Below, piece by piece: positions 1 through 8,801 of a DNA stretch of 64,000 nucleotides. Origin of the DNA: Pseudomaricurvus alkylphenolicus. Its GTDB lineage: Bacteria; Pseudomonadota; Gammaproteobacteria; Pseudomonadales; Cellvibrionaceae. Within the stretch, counting starts at the first letter, position 1. Every line of letters begins with the position of its first letter. The notes under the pieces were generated by a model that saw only the letters and a list, made by a program, of their open reading frames with translations, was not told the DNA's origin and made no database searches. Made by a program: the position numbers and the translations under genes. The stretch is taken from NCBI RefSeq assembly GCF_011683955.1, contig NZ_JAAQPI010000001.1:868001-932000 (forward strand). Reading direction: 5' to 3'.

Positions 1-1207
1 ATACACCCGCCTGCCAGGAAACCGTTTGATCAACCGGTGAAGCGATTCGAAATTCCTGACTGAATTGGTCGTAGTCTTCATCCAGATGAACATTGACGCC
101 ATCCAACGCCGTGTAGTCACAGTCACACAGTTCCTTGAGTGAATAATCAACCTGCGAAGTGACCGAGGTCAGCTCGTATTCCCCCAGTTGGTATGTCACA
201 TTGAGGGTAATATTGGATACTTCATTATCGCTGAATTCATCGGCGTTGGCGTAACGCTTGTAGTTCACTTGATTGTCGCTGGTGACAAAACCCGCACCCC
301 CTTTTACCGAGTAGAGCGCATCGTTAATATCCCGATAGCTGGCTGCAGACCCGCGCGGCAATACTCCCGCCGCCGCAAGCAGATTGGGTACCGCTCCTCC
401 GATGGTGCCTGTGCCCGTGGTTGCATTGGCCCTGGCGCTATCATGACCAATCTCAACCGCACGGCCGTTGGTATTAAAGTAATCTCTTTCCACCTTCAAC
501 AGCGCGGTAAGCTCGTCACTGACGTCCATTTCCAACTGCAAGCGCACCGCCAAATCATCCCGACCCATTTGGTCTTCATCGCGAATAACATTCTTCATAT
601 AGCCATCGCTTTCAGCGCTGCGAACCGCGATGCGACCACGCACTGACTCCGTGATGGGCCCCGAGACAACCCCTTCCACCTCGGTGGTGGCCCAACTGCC
701 ATAGGACAAACTGACACGCCCTTCCAGTTCGTCGGTGGGCTTGGCGGTCGTCAGGTTCATGGCGCCGGCAATGGAGCTTTTACCAAATAAAATACTCTGG
801 GGACCACGCAACACCTCAGCGCGTGCCATATCAAAGAAGGGGGCTCGCGTTAGTTGCTGCCTGGCATAGGACACGCCGTCAATATACTGCGTAACGGCTT
901 GCTCAAAACCCTGGTTGTTGCCGTTGCCAATACCACGAACATACAGCTGAGTGCTGATACCGGTCTGATTCATCGACAAGTTAGGAATATACGCCGTCAT
1001 GTCTTCAATTCGATCGATGCCGGATTCGTTGAGTTTGTCCCCGTCCAACGCGTTAACGGAAATGGGCACGTCTTGCAGGCTTTCCGCTCGTTTTTGGGCA
1101 GTGACTATTACCTCCTCTAGAGCAAAGGACTCTGCAAAAACCTGGGCAGACAACCCAACAGACACAACTGATGCAATGGCAACACTTAATGCATTCATGC
1201 TCTTCAT
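1..1207 (-). CDS. TonB-dependent receptor, N-terminal part (cut by window edge)
   Basis: The reading frame enters from the left edge of the window on the minus strand, so only the first 402 codons are present. It starts at an ATG with GGGAGA about 7 bases upstream. The product opens with a signal peptide (MKSMNALSVAIASV, cleaved near QVFA), then a TonB-box-like EEVIVTAQKR and a plug domain with LYVRGIGNGN, YIDGV and EVLRGPQSILFGKSS, the usual plug signature of outer-membrane receptors. The family imports scarce ligands such as siderophores, glycans or lipids across the outer membrane using TonB energy. It diverges from the AcnX operon across a 226-bp gap, so it may import that pathway's substrate, which is inference. 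The barrel C-terminus is not visible. Confidence 0.93.
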   Translation of the reverse strand, partial: MKSMNALSVAIASVVSVGLSAQVFAESFALEEVIVTAQKRAESLQDVPISVNALDGDKLNESGIDRIEDMTAYIPNLSMNQTGISTQLYVRGIGNGNNQGFEQAVTQYIDGVSYARQQLTRAPFFDMARAEVLRGPQSILFGKSSIAGAMNLTTAKPTDELEGRVSLSYGSWATTEVEGVVSGPITESVRGRIAVRSAESDGYMKNVIRDEDQMGRDDLAVRLQLEMDVSDELTALLKVERDYFNTNGRAVEIGHDSARANATTGTGTIGGAVPNLLAAAGVLPRGSAASYRDINDALYSVKGGAGFVTSDNQVNYKRYANADEFSDNEVSNITLNVTYQLGEYELTSVTSQVDYSLKELCDCDYTALDGVNVHLDEDYDQFSQEFRIASPVDQTVSWQAGV

Positions 1208-1290
1208 CTTATCTCCCGTATTTTTTCTCATGTTTTGTTTTATTGATTTCTACTGAGGAATTGGGCCTGGACTCTCAACCAGGCACTGGA

Positions 1291-1303
1291 TTGACTTTAT
1301 CAA
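1291..1303. promoter_or_regulatory. FNR/CRP-like inverted repeat in divergent promoter region
   Basis: TTGA-CTTTA-TCAA lies in the 226-bp gap between the divergent TonB receptor and the AcnX operon. It resembles an FNR box (TTGAT-N4-ATCAA) but has a 5-base instead of a 6-base centre. A Crp/Fnr-family regulator is encoded at the other end of this cluster, which makes the site worth testing, but a chance match is possible. Confidence 0.25.
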
Positions 1304-1433
1304 AGCTGTCTACGGGGAAATGCCACATTTGTTGCTGTTGGCCTCCTATGCGTTTGGTAACTTTTACCCCATCAATCAGAACCGGCGGTCGAATCCGATT
1401 ATTAAAAGGCATCCGCTTATGGAGAAAATGCAT

Positions 1434-2744
1434 ATGGCACTCACCCTCGAATTAACACCTGAAGAGCAGGCCATCATGAAAGGTGAACAAGGAGAAACGC
1501 TGCAAAAGGTGATGCAAACTGTCGTGACCTTTGGCGAGCTATTCGGCGCAACCAAACTCGTCGATCTTCAGGCAGCCCCACACCTGGCTATGAGCTGGAG
1601 CAGCGATGCGGTACTGCCCTTTATCGAAATCTATGAAAAATTGGTTGCAGCGGGTCTGAAGACCTACGCGCCTTTTACCAGTAATCCAAAACCCATGGAT
1701 CACAACAATCTAGACCCGGGCGAAGAGAAACGCGTTGTTGTCCAAGAGCTTCACAAGCATCACCACACTCTGGGCGAGCTCTATAGCAACCTGGGCATGA
1801 AGGAAAACGCCTGGAGTTGCGCCTGCTTTGTGCCGCAGATTGGCAATACACCTCAACAGGGTGATTTTATTTCCTGGTCGGAATCGTCGGCGATCAACTT
1901 CGCCAACTCTTATTTAGGCGCACGTACCAATCGCAACTCTGTGGGCATCGATATGATGACCGCAATACTGGGTAAGGCTCCCTATTTCGATCTACTGACG
2001 GATGAAGGCCGCAAGGCCGATTGGCTGATCGACTGCTCCGCGCTGACCAAACTGCCCCATCCGGAACTGCTCGGTGCCGTGATCGGCTTGAAGGTCATGG
2101 AAGATATCCCCTACATCATTGGTATGGACGATAGGGTCAACGCCTTGGATGACGTTGTGGGTTACTGCAAGGACCTTGGCGCGGCAACGGCCAGCAATGG
2201 TGCCGTCGGCCTCTTTCATATGGAAGGCGTCACTCCGGAAGCCCGAGACCAAGGCAGAAGCCTGCTTAAGTCCGACCATCAGCTTTACGTCATCAGCGAT
2301 GCCGAACTGCAGCGAGTATTCAACAGCTACCCGGTTTTGTGGCCCGATGAAAATGCCAAACCGGAACGTGTCTTTATCGGTTGCCCCCACAATACCCTGG
2401 CCCAGCTCAGGTGGTGGGGTGAGCGCATTGTCAGCGCTTTGGAAGCGGCTGGAAAGGACGCTGTCTCCTGCCCACCTTATTTATTCGCCCACGACAATGT
2501 CGCGTCCGAGTTCAAGGAAAACCATCCTGAGCTGAAGGCAAGAATGGCAAAATACGGAATAAGCGTCACCAACAACTGCCCTGTGATGTACATGACAACC
2601 CCAAAACAATCCGACGAGATCGTGTGCACCAACTCAAACAAAACACGCGTGTACAGCAAATCGCGATTCTATATGGACGACGATCTGGTGCACATCATAG
2701 TGACAGGGCAGTTACCAGACCAAGCTCCCAAGGCCCACCCATAA
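1434..2744 (+). CDS. Aconitase X (AcnX) catalytic large subunit
   Basis: The 436-residue product matches the AcnX catalytic family (formerly DUF521), seen in NNLDPGEEKRVVVQE, GARTNRNS, a GCPHNT motif near residue 317 and NNCPVMY near residue 382. In studied members such cysteines help hold an Fe-S cluster. Known bacterial AcnX enzymes dehydrate 3-hydroxyproline; archaeal ones dehydrate phosphomevalonate. The substrate here is unknown. Three in-frame ATGs lie close together (1419, 1428, 1434). I chose 1434 because GGAG sits 9 bases upstream and the protein then begins MALTLELTPEEQ, like relatives. It is the first gene of a tight operon with the small subunit (20-bp gap), an isomerase-like gene and acetoacetate-CoA ligase. 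Confidence 0.88.
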   Translation: MALTLELTPEEQAIMKGEQGETLQKVMQTVVTFGELFGATKLVDLQAAPHLAMSWSSDAVLPFIEIYEKLVAAGLKTYAPFTSNPKPMDHNNLDPGEEKRVVVQELHKHHHTLGELYSNLGMKENAWSCACFVPQIGNTPQQGDFISWSESSAINFANSYLGARTNRNSVGIDMMTAILGKAPYFDLLTDEGRKADWLIDCSALTKLPHPELLGAVIGLKVMEDIPYIIGMDDRVNALDDVVGYCKDLGAATASNGAVGLFHMEGVTPEARDQGRSLLKSDHQLYVISDAELQRVFNSYPVLWPDENAKPERVFIGCPHNTLAQLRWWGERIVSALEAAGKDAVSCPPYLFAHDNVASEFKENHPELKARMAKYGISVTNNCPVMYMTTPKQSDEIVCTNSNKTRVYSKSRFYMDDDLVHIIVTGQLPDQAPKAHP

Positions 2745-2764
2745 ACAAAGCGAGATAAAAGCCA

Positions 2765-3220
2765 ATGCCCAATATAAAAACGTTCAGCGGCCGCCCCGCA
2801 TTAAAAGGTGACGCTTCCGGCCCGGCAGCCGTCACCAAGCTCGGATTCAACGCGACAGCAACTTATATGGAGGTGCTGTTTGGCGGATCAAAATCCGGGG
2901 TGTGCAAGGACCATGATAATCCCGATCTGTATGAAAAGGATCTGGCCGGCACCGTTTTGTGTATTCCCCAAACCATAGGCTCCAGTGCGGCGGCCTGCAC
3001 CTATATGGCAGCCGTACAAGCCGGCATTGCGCCAAAAGCAATGCTGTTTGCCGGCCCCATGGACTCGATTGCCGCCTGCGGCTTGATCATGGCTTATTAC
3101 TGGGCAGATAAAACGCCCATTATTGCGGTAGATAACTTAGGTGATGAATTCCTGGAAACGGTAAAGACCGGAAACCGGATAGACGTTTCTTGCGATGGTA
3201 CCGTCAAGGTTCATCACTGA
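2765..3220 (+). CDS. Aconitase X swivel-domain small subunit (DUF126)
   Basis: This 151-residue protein is the AcnX small (swivel) domain, encoded separately as in many bacterial type II systems. It shows GRPALKGDASGPA at the start, the conserved IGSSAAACTYM loop near residue 72, and AKTPIIAVD-type spacing in the C-terminal part. The serine of the GSSAA loop is the expected active-site residue contributed by this subunit. It follows the large subunit by 20 bp, so the two are surely co-expressed and form one enzyme. The substrate cannot be read from the sequence; the neighbours (isomerase-like protein, acetoacetate-CoA ligase) do not match a standard 3-hydroxyproline cluster. Confidence 0.87.
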   Translation: MPNIKTFSGRPALKGDASGPAAVTKLGFNATATYMEVLFGGSKSGVCKDHDNPDLYEKDLAGTVLCIPQTIGSSAAACTYMAAVQAGIAPKAMLFAGPMDSIAACGLIMAYYWADKTPIIAVDNLGDEFLETVKTGNRIDVSCDGTVKVHH

Positions 3221-3263
3221 TTTTCGACATTCAACAGATACAGATATTCTAGAGGGTAACCCT

Positions 3264-3932
3264 ATGTCAGTTCGTATTGATTTATTCTGGTCTTTTCGCA
3301 GTCCCTATTCGTTTATGTGTACGCCACAAGCGCTGGAGCTGCCAAAAGACTTTGACGTGGAGATCGATGTACGCATTGTGATGCCCAAGGCACTGCGGAC
3401 ACCGGATTTCTTTAGCCCAGACAGTGAACCGCGCATTCGTTACATCCTGATGGACTGGAAGCGACGAGCCAAATTGCTGGGATTGCCACACGGTTGGCCC
3501 AACCCCGATCCCATTGTTCAGGATATGGACACACTGAAAATTGCTCCCAATGAAGAACAAATTTACATCTTCCGGTTAATGCGCTTAGGTGTGGAAGCAC
3601 AACGTCGCGGTCGCGGGCTTGAATTCATCCACGAAGTAGGACACCTGATTTGGAGCGGCACCCCCGACTGGGACAAAGGTGATCACCTGACCAAAGCCGC
3701 AGAACGTGCCGGCTTGAATCTGGACGACATGGAGAAAACCATCGCCAAAGATCCGGCGAATTACGATGCGGAAGTCGAGGACAACCACAAGAGACTGGCA
3801 GCCTTACCCCACTGGGGCGTTCCTACCTTTGGCTATCATCAGGAGCCGTTCTTTGGCCAGGATCGCATTGACTCGCTGCGCTTCCAATTGGAAGAAGATG
3901 GGCTTACACGCGCAGTCGCCTGCGCCGTTTAA
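3264..3932 (+). CDS. 2-hydroxychromene-2-carboxylate isomerase-like DsbA-fold protein
   Basis: The 222-residue protein has the thioredoxin/DsbA fold of the kappa-GST and HCCA-isomerase family: DLFWSFRSPYSFM at the N-terminus, where SPYS replaces a CXXC redox pair, then a long helical insertion and WGVPTFGYHQEPFFGQDR near the end, the cis-Pro and substrate-loop region. Family members isomerise aromatic chromene carboxylates with glutathione as cofactor, or act as glutathione transferases. ATG at 3264 is chosen because AGAGGG lies 7 bases before it; a longer open frame upstream only overlaps the AcnX small subunit. It is the third gene of the AcnX operon. Its true substrate is unknown. Confidence 0.8.
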   Translation: MSVRIDLFWSFRSPYSFMCTPQALELPKDFDVEIDVRIVMPKALRTPDFFSPDSEPRIRYILMDWKRRAKLLGLPHGWPNPDPIVQDMDTLKIAPNEEQIYIFRLMRLGVEAQRRGRGLEFIHEVGHLIWSGTPDWDKGDHLTKAAERAGLNLDDMEKTIAKDPANYDAEVEDNHKRLAALPHWGVPTFGYHQEPFFGQDRIDSLRFQLEEDGLTRAVACAV

Positions 3933-3978
3933 ACAGCTAATCGATCTATTAGAGCCGTCATCAAACAGGAGTCGCGCC

Positions 3979-5982
3979 ATGTCCGTTTCAGAAGGCCAGT
4001 TGCTGTGGGAGCCAAGCGCTGAATTTGCCAATGCCGCCAATGTCACCCAGTACATAGATTGGCTACAAGAGAGAAACCTGGCTGATTGTTCAGACTATAG
4101 CGAACTATGGCAGTGGTCAGTCGACAACATCGAAGCATTTTGGGGGTCGTTGTGGGATTACTTTAACATCATCTCCGACACACCTTATGAATGTGTGACC
4201 GACAGTCTGGAAATGAAACCGGGTAATCACTGGTTTGTTGGTTCCAGGGTTAACTTTGCCGAGCATATCTTGCGCAACGAGCGGGAAGGAGTGACCGCTC
4301 TCTTTTACCAATCAGAGATCCGTGGCATGGGCGAAATGAGTTGGCAGGAGTTGGCCGGCAGCGTCCGCATTTTGGCAACCAAAATGCGAGCGATGAACGT
4401 TAGGCCCGGTGATGCGGTTTGTTGTCTGATGCCCAACATCCCAGAGACCGTGATCGCCATGTTAGCGTCGATCAGCATCGGTGCCGTTTGGTCCAATGCC
4501 GCTCCGGAGTTTGGCAACCAGACGATTTTGGACCGCTTTACCCAGATCAAACCAAAATGGCTGTTTGTCGCGGACGGCTACCAGTTTGGCGGCAAGTCCT
4601 TTGATCGCAGCGAGGAAATCAAGGAAATTGTTGCTGCTTTGTCCGACTCCCTTGAGCAGGTAATCTATCTGCCCTATCTGACACCATCCAAGGAACACGC
4701 GCCCATTGGATCTACCCTGTGGTACGACCTGCTGCAAGGAGATGATCCCGGCCGGGCACAGTTCCAATTTGAACGAGTGGCACATGACCATCCGCTGTGG
4801 ATTCTATTCTCCTCAGGTACTACCGGACTGCCCAAAGCCATTGTGCACAGCCATATCGGTGCATTGATGGAGATGATGAAAATGATGGTCTTCCACATGA
4901 ACCTGACGGAAAAAGACATCAGTTTCTTCTACACCACAACGGGTTGGGTGATGTTTAACGTACAAGTGGCCATGATGCTGACGGGCACGCGAGGCGTTTT
5001 CTACGATGGTCACCCGGCCTACCCTCAAACAGACGTGTTATGGAAAATGGCCGCCGAAACCAAAACAACATTTTTTGGCGCCAGCCCGACCTATGTTCAG
5101 CTGATGGAACAACAAGGCGTCAAACCGGGCCGCAACCATGACCTGAGCGCGTTAACCGGGATTCTCTGCGCAGGTTCCACCGCGACGCCGGAGACCTTTA
5201 ACTGGTTTTACCAAAATGTAAAACAGGATCTGTGGTTAACATCCCAGAGCGGGGGGACTGAAATCGTCAGTGGTTTTGTCGGTGCCTCCCCAACGCTACC
5301 GGTGTATGCTGGTGAAATACAAACCCGTATGCTGGGCATGGATGTGGATGCCTGGGATGATAGCGGTAACCCGGTAAGGGATGATGTCGGTGAACTCGTC
5401 TGCAAGAAGCCTTTCCCATCAATGCCTATCTACTTTTTGGGTGATAAAGACAACCAACGTTACCGGTCATCGTATTTTGAAGATTACCCGGGCATTTGGC
5501 GACATGGCGATTTTGTCAAAATCAACCATCGTGGCGGTGTCTATATTTATGGCCGTTCCGACTCTACTCTGAATCGCTATGGGGTTCGAATCGGTACCTC
5601 GGAGCTCTACCGAACCGTTGAACAACTGTCTGGCGTTAACGACAGTATTGTACTGTGCCTTGAACTCCCGGGAGGCAAATTCTTTATGCCGATGTTTTTG
5701 GACTTGGCGGAGGACCAGACGCTTACCGAAGAACTGACAGCTACCATCAAAAAGCAACTGCGCGAACACTGCTCTCCACGGCATATTCCAGACAAGTTCT
5801 ACGCTGTTCCCGAAGTGCCCTATACCCTCACGGGCAAAAAGCTTGAAGTGCCGCTGCGCAAATTGCTAATGGGTTGGCCGCTGGAAAAGGCGGCGAGTCG
5901 CGACTCCATGAAGAACCCGAAGGCGATTGATTACTTCCTGAACTATGTGGCTACGACGGAGGACTACGAAGTGCCGGCCTAG
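3979..5982 (+). CDS. aacS: Acetoacetate-CoA ligase (acetoacetyl-CoA synthetase)
   Basis: The 667-residue product is an ANL-superfamily acyl-CoA ligase of the acetoacetate type. The N-terminal WEPSAEFANAANVTQYIDWL and NHWFVGSRVNFAEH regions are typical of AacS. The ATP motif ILFSSGTTGLPKAIVHSH begins near residue 275, and TLTGKKLEVPLRK near residue 619 carries the C-terminal catalytic lysine. It makes acetoacetyl-CoA from acetoacetate, CoA and ATP in the cytoplasm. ATG at 3979 has AGGA 8 bases upstream and lies 46 bp after the previous gene. Its place at the end of the AcnX operon suggests that the pathway yields acetoacetate or a similar 3-oxo acid. Its stop codon overlaps that of the convergent crp-type gene. 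Confidence 0.9.
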   Translation: MSVSEGQLLWEPSAEFANAANVTQYIDWLQERNLADCSDYSELWQWSVDNIEAFWGSLWDYFNIISDTPYECVTDSLEMKPGNHWFVGSRVNFAEHILRNEREGVTALFYQSEIRGMGEMSWQELAGSVRILATKMRAMNVRPGDAVCCLMPNIPETVIAMLASISIGAVWSNAAPEFGNQTILDRFTQIKPKWLFVADGYQFGGKSFDRSEEIKEIVAALSDSLEQVIYLPYLTPSKEHAPIGSTLWYDLLQGDDPGRAQFQFERVAHDHPLWILFSSGTTGLPKAIVHSHIGALMEMMKMMVFHMNLTEKDISFFYTTTGWVMFNVQVAMMLTGTRGVFYDGHPAYPQTDVLWKMAAETKTTFFGASPTYVQLMEQQGVKPGRNHDLSALTGILCAGSTATPETFNWFYQNVKQDLWLTSQSGGTEIVSGFVGASPTLPVYAGEIQTRMLGMDVDAWDDSGNPVRDDVGELVCKKPFPSMPIYFLGDKDNQRYRSSYFEDYPGIWRHGDFVKINHRGGVYIYGRSDSTLNRYGVRIGTSELYRTVEQLSGVNDSIVLCLELPGGKFFMPMFLDLAEDQTLTEELTATIKKQLREHCSPRHIPDKFYAVPEVPYTLTGKKLEVPLRKLLMGWPLEKAASRDSMKNPKAIDYFLNYVATTEDYEVPA

Positions 5983-5991
5983 TCGCCGGCA
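5972..5991. other. Stem-loop spanning overlapping convergent stop codons
   Basis: TGCCGGC, six loop bases, then GCCGGCA form a perfect 7-bp stem. The loop contains CTAG, whose two strands give the TAG stop of the acetoacetate-CoA ligase gene and the TAG stop of the convergent Crp-family gene. It could slow or stop transcription from both sides. No T-tract follows on either strand, so it is not a standard intrinsic terminator. Confidence 0.5.
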
Positions 5992-6722
5992 TCGCCGCTG
6001 CTTTTATCACTGTGGTATTCCGGCACAACCGGTTCCAGCGAAAGCAGAAAGTCATACTCCTTACCGAAGGCGGCAATATCCTTGATGATCAGCTTTCCGT
6101 ACTTGATCTCGATATCCCCTTCCTGCTCCAGCTTTTTCAACTCCCTGCCAACGCTCTGGCGAGTGGCCCCCACCAGCTTGCTCAGCTCATCGTGGGAAAT
6201 ATCTTCGATGATGGCGCCTCCCTCTGCATCCGTCTTGCCAATACTGTGCCCCATTCGCAGAATGACGCGGGCCAAGCGTTGGCGCAAAGGCAACAAGCAC
6301 GCATCTTCCGCCAGCATAAACGTGTGCCGCAGGCGTCGAGCCATCACCCGGTTCAGTGCCTTGGGGATCTCCTGGTATTTTTCGTATAACTGCTGGAAAT
6401 GGAACTTCTTCAACACATTCACTTCCGCATCACCGCAGGCATACACGAAATTCATGCGTTCTTCATCAATCAACAACGGCCAGTCGCCGATGCAATCGCC
6501 GGCCATCAAGTAAACCTGCACCATCTCCTGACCGGCATGGTTATAGGTACACACCTTCAGCCGACCTGCTATGACCTGATAACATTCCTCCGCCGCGTCC
6601 CCGAGGCGATACAAGCATTCGCCATCGCTCAGGCGCCGAGAACTGCAGCGTGCAATAACCTCGCGCCCGATCTCCTCCGGCAGCTCCGAGATCCAATTAT
6701 GCATATTATGGACTTTGTGCAC
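5979..6722 (-). CDS. Crp/Fnr-family transcriptional regulator
   Basis: The 247-residue protein has an N-terminal cyclic-nucleotide-type sensor domain (about residues 20-135, with GECLYRLGDAAEECYQVIAGRLKV) and a C-terminal winged helix, where ISHDELSKLVGATRQSVGRELKKLE is the recognition region. The cysteines do not show the four-cysteine spacing of FNR, so an Fe-S oxygen sensor is not supported; the ligand is unknown. The GTG at 6722 is preferred because GGAG lies 7 bases upstream, while the ATG six codons later has no ribosome site. It lies 66 bp after a MaoC-like gene on the same strand and ends tail-to-tail with aacS. A role in controlling the AcnX operon is plausible inference. Confidence 0.88.
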   Translation of the reverse strand: MHKVHNMHNWISELPEEIGREVIARCSSRRLSDGECLYRLGDAAEECYQVIAGRLKVCTYNHAGQEMVQVYLMAGDCIGDWPLLIDEERMNFVYACGDAEVNVLKKFHFQQLYEKYQEIPKALNRVMARRLRHTFMLAEDACLLPLRQRLARVILRMGHSIGKTDAEGGAIIEDISHDELSKLVGATRQSVGRELKKLEQEGDIEIKYGKLIIKDIAAFGKEYDFLLSLEPVVPEYHSDKSSGDAGD

Positions 6723-6788
6723 TTTGCTACTCCGTCACGGCATTCCGGCATGGATACCTTATCCCAAGTTAAAAGCGGATGCATATAC

Positions 6789-7283
6789 TCAATTGCTACA
6801 ACATTGATCTTCTTTATTCATCCGCGCCTCTGTGCGGTTGGTTGCGATCACCACAATACCAATCATGCTTAATACCAGATCTCCCTGTGTGTTAACCATT
6901 TCACACAGTAATTTCACCAAGCCACGGTCTGGTCTACTCTTCGATAAGCGCCGCTCTGCAATGGTCACCCGACCTGACAGCTTGTCGTCTGCAAACACAG
7001 GTTTGGCAAATTGCAGGTTTTCGACGCCGGCACCACCGAGACAAACCACGTTATTGAGAAACTGCCTGGCCATCAGTCGCTGGAACAAACAGGCGGTTTG
7101 CCACCCGCTGGCAGCCAGACCACCAAACACAGCGACGGATGTGGCTTCATCCAGGTGGAATGCCTGCGGGTCATAGCGTTCGGCAAATTCGAAGATATCT
7201 TCTTTGCTCACAGTTACCGAACCCAGTTCAAACTTCTTGCCTTCCTGAAGATTCTCAAAATACAACTTTTGCTCAAAAAACAT
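6789..7283 (-). CDS. MaoC-like hot-dog dehydratase
   Basis: The 164-residue product is a single hot-dog domain of the MaoC type. FAERYDPQAFHLDEATS near residue 36 contains the conserved D-x-x-x-x-H catalytic pair of (R)-specific enoyl-CoA hydratases, and GGLAASGWQTACLFQRLM follows. Such enzymes hydrate enoyl-CoA thioesters. The open frame extends to 7313, but ATG 7283 is preferred because AGGA lies 7 bases upstream and the protein then begins MFFEQKLYFENLQEG as in relatives. It probably shares a transcript with the downstream Crp-family gene. Together with acetoacetate-CoA ligase it suggests short-chain acyl-CoA metabolism. Confidence 0.85.
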   Translation of the reverse strand: MFFEQKLYFENLQEGKKFELGSVTVSKEDIFEFAERYDPQAFHLDEATSVAVFGGLAASGWQTACLFQRLMARQFLNNVVCLGGAGVENLQFAKPVFADDKLSGRVTIAERRLSKSRPDRGLVKLLCEMVNTQGDLVLSMIGIVVIATNRTEARMNKEDQCCSN

Positions 7284-7301
7284 TGCATTATCCTGATTTA
7301 A

Positions 7302-7317
7302 TAGGGTTAACACCCTA
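7302..7317. promoter_or_regulatory. Inverted repeat upstream of MaoC-like gene
   Basis: TAGGGT-TAAC-ACCCTA is a perfect 6-bp-arm palindrome 19 bases before the chosen MaoC start on the minus strand. Its position suits an operator for the MaoC-Crp transcript, but no factor can be assigned. Confidence 0.35.
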
Positions 7318-7398
7318 CTTTAGAGCAAGATAGTTTTGGACAATGCAACAAATCTGGCATTTGCAGAACCACCAGCACCACGGGTCTGGGAATTTTGG

Positions 7399-8556
7399 TC
7401 ACTCTTTATCGAGGGCCGTGAGTTTCATGATATGACCCTTGCCGTCACTGGTGACAATCAACAGAATGCTGCCGTCAGGCGCAACACTTATGTCTCGAAT
7501 CCGCCCATGATTTGACAGAATGGTATCCTGTTTGGTTACCTGATCCTGCTCTATGGTGAGCAATTGAAGCTCTTGGATGGCCAGGCCTCCGACCAGGAGT
7601 TTACCCTTCCACTGTGCAAACATCTCTCCCCCATAATAGGCCATACCCGCCGGCGCAATGGAGGGCACCCAATAATGCTTCGGCTGGGCCATGCCCGGTT
7701 TTGCGGTGAGGTCTGTAATGGTGGTGCCACTGTAGTTTTTGCCGTAGGTAATAACCGGCCAGCCGTAGTTAACGCCCCTTTCAATCAGGTTAACTTCATC
7801 ACCCCCACGGGGTCCGTGTTCTGCCTCCCAGATTCTGCCAACCCCTGGCTCCACAACCAGGCTTTGCGGATTTCTTAGCCCATAGGACCAGATGCCCGCA
7901 AGCGCATCTTCGGTATCAACAAAGGGGTTGTCGTCCGGTATACGGCCATCGTCATGCAACCGGAACACCTTGCCATTTGGAAGGCTCAGATCTTGTGCGC
8001 TGGGCCTATCGCCTCGGTCACCGACGGAGAAGTACATATAACCCTCTCGAAACACGATGCGGGAGCCGAAATGGCGAGTGGATCTGGAATGGGCTTCGCG
8101 GGGTGCTTCGAAGAGGATCTGGTCATCTACCCAGCGGTTGTTTTTAATCTTGCCTCGTGAAATCCTGAGGTGGCCTTTGGAGCCATTGCGGGAGGATGCG
8201 TAGGCAAGATAAACCCAGCCGTTCTTCTTAAAGTTCGGATGCAGGGTTATATCCAGCAGACCGCCCTGCCCGTGCTGCCAAATGTTCGGCAGATTCTGCA
8301 CCTTTGAGAGTGGTTCGCCGTTTTTGGAGATTCTCAGTAGTTCGCCATCTCGTTGTGTGACGAGCAGGGAACCGTCTGGCAGGTGTTCCAGTGCCCATAG
8401 GACATTATCAGCGATATGGAGGGTTTCCACGTTGAAGGTGTGGCCCATTGAAGTCAGGGAATGTACTGCTCCATTTGTAGTCTGCGCAGTCGCTGGGATA
8501 TTCGTGAAGAAACTTATGATTAACAGTGAAATCAAGCCTGGAAGTTTACTCATCAT
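7399..8556 (-). CDS. PQQ-dependent aldose sugar dehydrogenase, exported
   Basis: The 385-residue protein belongs to the soluble glucose/sorbosone dehydrogenase family (YliI/Asd type), a six-bladed propeller that oxidises aldoses in the periplasm with pyrroloquinoline quinone. A signal peptide is seen (MMSKLPGLISLLIISFFTNIPATAQ). Family motifs include GQGGLLDITLHPNF, HFGSRIVF, YMYFSVGDRGDR, IWSYGLRNPQ, EHGPRGGDEVN and the PSIAPAGM loop; several of these line the PQQ and calcium site in known members. The length is normal. No PQQ synthesis genes lie in the window. It diverges from the DUF2157 gene across 245 bp. Confidence 0.9.
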   Translation of the reverse strand: MMSKLPGLISLLIISFFTNIPATAQTTNGAVHSLTSMGHTFNVETLHIADNVLWALEHLPDGSLLVTQRDGELLRISKNGEPLSKVQNLPNIWQHGQGGLLDITLHPNFKKNGWVYLAYASSRNGSKGHLRISRGKIKNNRWVDDQILFEAPREAHSRSTRHFGSRIVFREGYMYFSVGDRGDRPSAQDLSLPNGKVFRLHDDGRIPDDNPFVDTEDALAGIWSYGLRNPQSLVVEPGVGRIWEAEHGPRGGDEVNLIERGVNYGWPVITYGKNYSGTTITDLTAKPGMAQPKHYWVPSIAPAGMAYYGGEMFAQWKGKLLVGGLAIQELQLLTIEQDQVTKQDTILSNHGRIRDISVAPDGSILLIVTSDGKGHIMKLTALDKE

Positions 8557-8801
8557 CTGTCACTCGTGTCTGCTGGAACCCTGTCGATGTAAAAGTCAGT
8601 ATAGTTTACTGTTAACGGCCTTTTTCTTTCCATCTAACGGCAAGTACTACAATATCCACCTTCAAGTTGCAATATATGCGACTTCCGGATCAACTATTGA
8701 CCAGGTTCGCCACATGAGAGAGATTTATGCACTGACCCAGAGTCCAGTCTTCAGCAAGAAACCATGAATAGACGGACAGGAAGTAAAGGACAGAAAAAAC
8801 C

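Noticed and set aside
188-1256. Several plus-strand open frames at the left edge
   Set aside because: They are antisense to the TonB receptor, whose minus-strand frame has signal peptide, TonB box and plug motifs.
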